Source: an uncultured Alphaproteobacteria bacterium (GTDB lineage Bacteria; Pseudomonadota; Alphaproteobacteria; UBA8366; JADFVY01). From it: a DNA stretch of 43,080 nucleotides. Position numbers and translations under genes: made by a program. The stretch lies in the NCBI GenBank assembly GCA_947259105.1, contig CAMYKU010000058.1, positions 1 through 43,080 of the forward strand. The letters are read 5' to 3'. Within the stretch, counting starts at the first letter, position 1. The number at the start of each line of letters is the position of its first letter. This document shows, one piece after another, positions 40,309 through 43,080 of the stretch. The notes beneath the pieces are model-generated. The model was not told the origin of the DNA. It worked only from the letters and a program-made list of their open reading frames with translations, and did not search any database.

Positions 40309-41190
40309 ATGACGCGCAAGCCCAAGTTCCGGCCGCGCGGCCTCGTCGCCTTCATCGTGTTCGGCGGATTCGCCGTGATGACCGTCACCGGCCTGGTCCT
40401 CTTCGTCACGCCGCCGGGACGCGTCGCCTACTGGACCAACTGGGCCCTGCTGGGCCTCGAGAAGACAGAATGGGCCGCCGTCCATATCGTCTTCAGTCTG
40501 CTCTTCGTGCTGGCCGGACTGATCCATCTGTTCTTCAACTGGAAGCCGTTCAAGCACTACCTCCTCGACAAACTCGGAGGCCGCCTGAATCTGCGCGCGG
40601 AAAGCGTGATCGGGTCGGCCGCGATCGGCGTCATCCTGGTCGGCACGCTGTTCGCCTGGCCGCCCTTCTCGTGGATCATCAACCTCAACGAGACGCTGAA
40701 GGACTCCTGGGCGGCGGCCGGCTGGGCGGAGCCGCCGTTCGGACACGCCGAAGAGGTCAGCCTCAAGGTCCTCGGCATGCGCACCGGCCGGGAGCCGCGG
40801 GCCATGCTGGAGGCGCTCCGGGATGCCGGCTACCGGGCGGATGACCCCGGTCAGAGGGTCCAGGATATCGCCGTGGCGAACGGCGTGACCCCGGCGCTGC
40901 TGTGGGCCGCCATTACCGAGCGCGTTCAGCCGGCAACGCCGGAGCCGGCGACCGCCGGCATCACCGCGGAAGAGGTGGAATTGCGGTACGCCGGCACGGG
41001 CCTGGGCCAGAAGACGGTCGCGGAGATCGCGGAAACCACGGGCGTCCCGCTGGACACCATGCTGGCCCGCCTGCAGGCCGCCGGGATCGACGCGGCGTCC
41101 GGCGACAAGATGAAGGCGGTCGCCAAGGCCCATGACGACATGCCGCCGATCGACGTGCTCAAGGTGATGCTGGACGCGAAGCCGCAGTGA
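40309..41190 (+). CDS. DUF4405-type membrane protein with a repeat-bearing tail
   Basis: 293 residues. Three helices: about 12-34, 56-77 and 97-120. The second contains His59 and His73, 14 apart, and ends in NWKPFKHY, the DUF4405 signature resembling b-type haem proteins. The C-terminal 170 residues are soluble and hold two related helical units, EEVSLKVLGMRTGREP and EEVELRYAGTGLGQKT, each followed by a helix-turn-helix-like DIAVANGVTPALL or EIAETTGVPLDTML. Its role is unknown; a redox or sensing role is inferred. ATG 40309 has AAGGAG upstream. Confidence 0.8.
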   Translation: MTRKPKFRPRGLVAFIVFGGFAVMTVTGLVLFVTPPGRVAYWTNWALLGLEKTEWAAVHIVFSLLFVLAGLIHLFFNWKPFKHYLLDKLGGRLNLRAESVIGSAAIGVILVGTLFAWPPFSWIINLNETLKDSWAAAGWAEPPFGHAEEVSLKVLGMRTGREPRAMLEALRDAGYRADDPGQRVQDIAVANGVTPALLWAAITERVQPATPEPATAGITAEEVELRYAGTGLGQKTVAEIAETTGVPLDTMLARLQAAGIDAASGDKMKAVAKAHDDMPPIDVLKVMLDAKPQ

Positions 41191-41230
41191 ACGCTTGATG
41201 TGACGGCCACGCGTTTCTAGTTTGGCGGCA

Positions 41231-41950
41231 ATGGAATTTCCCGCTCCCCTCGTCCGCGGTACCCTGCTGCGCCGCTACAAGCGCTTCCTGGCCGATATCG
41301 AACTGGACGGCGTTGGGGAAATTACCGCCCACTGCGCCAATCCCGGCTCGATGATGGGGCTGGCCGAGCCGGGCTCGGAGGTCTGGCTGTCGCGCAATAC
41401 CAATCCGAAAGCGAAACTGGACTGGCGCTGGGAACTGGTGCGCGCGGCCGGGGGCGATCTGGTCTGCATCAACACGGCGCACCCGAACCGGGTCGGCGAG
41501 GAGGCTGTCGCCGCCGGCGCCATTCCCGAACTGTCCGGCTACGGCAGCTTGCGCCGCGAGGTGAAATACGGCGTCAACAGCCGCATCGACATCCTGCTGG
41601 AGGATCCGGCCCGCCCGCCCTGCTACGTCGAGATCAAGTCGGTGACCCTGCGCCGTCCGAAGGGCGCCCATCCGACCGCCGCCGAATTTCCCGACGCCGT
41701 CACCAGGCGCGGCGCCAAACATCTGATGGAGCTGGCCGACGTCGCGGAAAACGGCGGCCGCGCCGTGATGCTCTATCTGGTCCAGCGCGGCGACTGCGAC
41801 CGGTTCCGCGTGGCGGCGGACATCGACCCCGGATACGCCGCGGCCCTGGCCGAAGCAAGAAACCGCGGCGTCGAGGCGCTGTGCCGCCAGTGCGACGTCA
41901 CGCAGCACGGGATCGAGATCGGCGGGGTCCTGCCGGTGGTTGCGGCGTAG
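41231..41950 (+). CDS. sfsA: SfsA family protein
   Basis: 239 residues, normal length. It has an N-terminal OB-like part (LVRGTLLRRYKRFLADIEL, AHCANPGSMMGLAEPGSEVW) and a nuclease-like core (EVKYGVNSRIDILLEDPARP, CYVEIKSVTLRR, FPDAVTRRGAKHLMELADV, RAVMLYLVQRGDC). SfsA was named from sugar-fermentation stimulation in E. coli; its biochemical role is not settled, and the core has a restriction-endonuclease-like fold with conserved D, E and K. ATG 41231 gives the expected N-terminus. Confidence 0.95.
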   Translation: MEFPAPLVRGTLLRRYKRFLADIELDGVGEITAHCANPGSMMGLAEPGSEVWLSRNTNPKAKLDWRWELVRAAGGDLVCINTAHPNRVGEEAVAAGAIPELSGYGSLRREVKYGVNSRIDILLEDPARPPCYVEIKSVTLRRPKGAHPTAAEFPDAVTRRGAKHLMELADVAENGGRAVMLYLVQRGDCDRFRVAADIDPGYAAALAEARNRGVEALCRQCDVTQHGIEIGGVLPVVAA

Positions 41951-41982
41951 CGCTTTTCAAGTTCGTTCGGCACCGGTATCGA

Positions 41983-42090
41983 GCAACCTCATACTTCGAG
42001 ACGGTTGCTGCGCAACCTCCTCAGCATGAGGACACAAGTATCGAAGCCTCATGCTGAGGAGGCGCGAAGCGCCGTCTCGAAGTATGAGGT
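41983..42090. repeat. multi-arm palindromic repeat
   Basis: Outer arms CCTCATACTTCGAGACGG (41987-42004) and its perfect reverse complement (42072-42089). Inner arms CCTCCTCAGCATGAGG (42016-42031) and perfect partner (42047-42062). Between them, two mini-hairpins GGTTG-CTGCG-CAACC (42003-42017) and GGCGC-GAA-GCGCC (42061-42073). In single strand this folds as a four-way, cloverleaf-like structure. It is of a type widespread in alphaproteobacterial intergenic regions. It lies after sfsA and before the convergent rhodanese gene. Confidence 0.85.
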
Positions 42091-42240
42091 CGCACCGCTG
42101 GCGCAAACGCGATTCCAATCATATTTGAAACGTTCCAGCACCGGCCCGGCCGTGCCTCAGCTTGCGGTGCTGAGAGCACGACACGGGCTCGGAAGCCGGC
42201 TTATCGTCCGAAAGCGGCCCTTCCGTCGCGGACCGGCCGC

Positions 42241-43080
42241 CTACTGGGCGACCGGCGTGACGACGAAGCTGCCGTCCTTGTTGAAATCGACCTCGGCGTC
42301 CAGATACAGGACGTTCATGTCCGGGCGGGTCATCTTGACGATGTCGTAAGCCTCGCTGCTCCGCGCACCGGTGGCGCAGACGAAGACCAGGGGCTTGTCC
42401 GAGGGCAGGCCGGCAACCTGGTCCTCGAGTTCCTCGACCGGGATGTTCGTCACGCCGGGCATGTGGCCGGCCTCGAATTCCCCCGGGTCCCGGACATCGA
42501 TAAGAGCGATGCTGCCGGGCGCCTTGGCCATGATCTGGTTGAACGAGGCTATGGTGATGGTATCGCCGTCCGGACCGGCCTCGAGGGCCGGCATCGCCGC
42601 CATGGCGGCCTTGGGCGCCGCCGCCGCAGCCGTTTCACCGGAACCGTAGGCTTCGACCCAGGCGGGATAGCCTGCCTGGAACAGCATCACGTTGGTATAG
42701 CCCAGGGCCCTGGCCTTGGTCGCCGACTTCACGCTGAGCGGGCATTTGTTGCCGCCGCAATAGAAGATCAACTGCGTGGTCTTGTCCGCCGGCAGTTTGT
42801 CGACCTGCTTGTCGAAGAAGGTGTTGGGGATGTTGATGGCGCCGGGAATATGTCCCTTGCCGTACTTCTTGCGGGCCGGCCGGGCATCGACGATCACCGA
42901 GCCATCGGGCGCGTCGACCAGCTTCTTGACGAAGGCCGCCGAGACCGAGGCGAAATTGCCCTGCGATTTCCACGCCGGGAAGCCCTCGGCGAACACCATG
43001 ACATTGGTGTAACCCAGGGCCTCGGCCTTGTACGCCGATTTGTGGCTGAGCGGGCATTTGAGGCCGCCGCAATAGAAAAT
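42241..43080 (-). CDS. multi-domain rhodanese protein (5' end outside window)
   Basis: At least 279 residues, open to the right edge. Three rhodanese units are visible from N to C: the tail of one (IFYCGGLKCPLSHKS, then NVMVFAEGFPAW), a complete one (SVIVDARPARKKYGKGHIPG, YCGGNKCPLSVKS, NVMLFQAGYPAW), and a third (IALIDVRDPGEFEAGHMPGV, VCATGARSSEAY). Each keeps the active-site Cys. The first two share the YCGG-x-KCPLS loop and are recent duplicates; the third has a different loop. A linker rich in Ala separates units two and three. Likely a periplasmic or cytoplasmic sulfur carrier; a signal peptide would lie outside the window. Confidence 0.88.
   Translation of the reverse strand: MFYCGGLKCPLSHKSAYKAEALGYTNVMVFAEGFPAWKSQGNFASVSAAFVKKLVDAPDGSVIVDARPARKKYGKGHIPGAINIPNTFFDKQVDKLPADKTTQLIFYCGGNKCPLSVKSATKARALGYTNVMLFQAGYPAWVEAYGSGETAAAAAPKAAMAAMPALEAGPDGDTITIASFNQIMAKAPGSIALIDVRDPGEFEAGHMPGVTNIPVEELEDQVAGLPSDKPLVFVCATGARSSEAYDIVKMTRPDMNVLYLDAEVDFNKDGSFVVTPVAQ

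Overview
This 43 kb window is a GC-rich chromosomal segment from an alphaproteobacterium. The evidence is a complete Caulobacter-style cpa/tad locus, a TTAA-N7-TTAA CtrA-type box before cpaA, an FCD regulator with two winged helices, SfsA and a DUF4405 protein. It looks Rhodospirillales- or Rhizobiales-like, but I cannot name a genus. Genes are dense and mostly lie in short minus-strand runs.

Region 1 (1-11.2 kb) is a mixed metabolic and signalling block. It holds a NarL-type response regulator, the FCD regulator, a lipoprotein, an iron-type alcohol dehydrogenase, a rhodanese, a DMT/EamA exporter, an FlK-like thioesterase, a two-CW cysteine protein, alanine dehydrogenase, and a PAS-GGDEF-EAL protein whose GGDEF motif is degenerate (probably a c-di-GMP phosphodiesterase).

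Region 2 (11.3-28.4 kb) is a tight-adherence (Tad) pilus island. On the minus strand, cpaA-cpaB-cpaC-cpaD-cpaE-cpaF-tadB-tadC run as one block. A tadG-tadF-tadE operon lies beyond it, and tadD sits between them on the plus strand. Upstream of cpaA are five separate Flp prepilin genes (flp1-flp5, 60-61 residues each) in a 4.2 kb stretch, interrupted only by a plus-strand GT87-type membrane protein. The first two pilins are preceded by near-perfect or perfect sigma-54 promoters. The last three instead share a 19-bp element next to a TATA-like -10 box. A membrane-anchored PAS/LuxR transcription factor follows the array. The locus therefore looks like a pilus with several differently controlled major pilins.

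Region 3 (28.7-38.1 kb) contains that sensor-regulator, an unknown polytopic membrane protein, a decayed zone, and an intact two-gene formate dehydrogenase. The decayed zone has the C-terminal remnant of a second molybdenum formate dehydrogenase, an IS3-family end fragment, and a small gene interrupted by TAG. The intact enzyme is a 2Fe-2S/GltD-like flavoprotein plus a Cys-type Mo catalytic subunit.

Region 4 (38.2-43.1 kb) has an orphan 130-residue gene between imperfect direct repeats, tRNA-Leu(UAA), a CinA-N-type protein, a DUF4405 membrane protein, sfsA, a multi-arm palindromic repeat and a multi-rhodanese protein that runs off the window. I saw no CRISPR array, rRNA, phage or recognisable defence system. 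The most unusual part is the pilin array with its two promoter classes.
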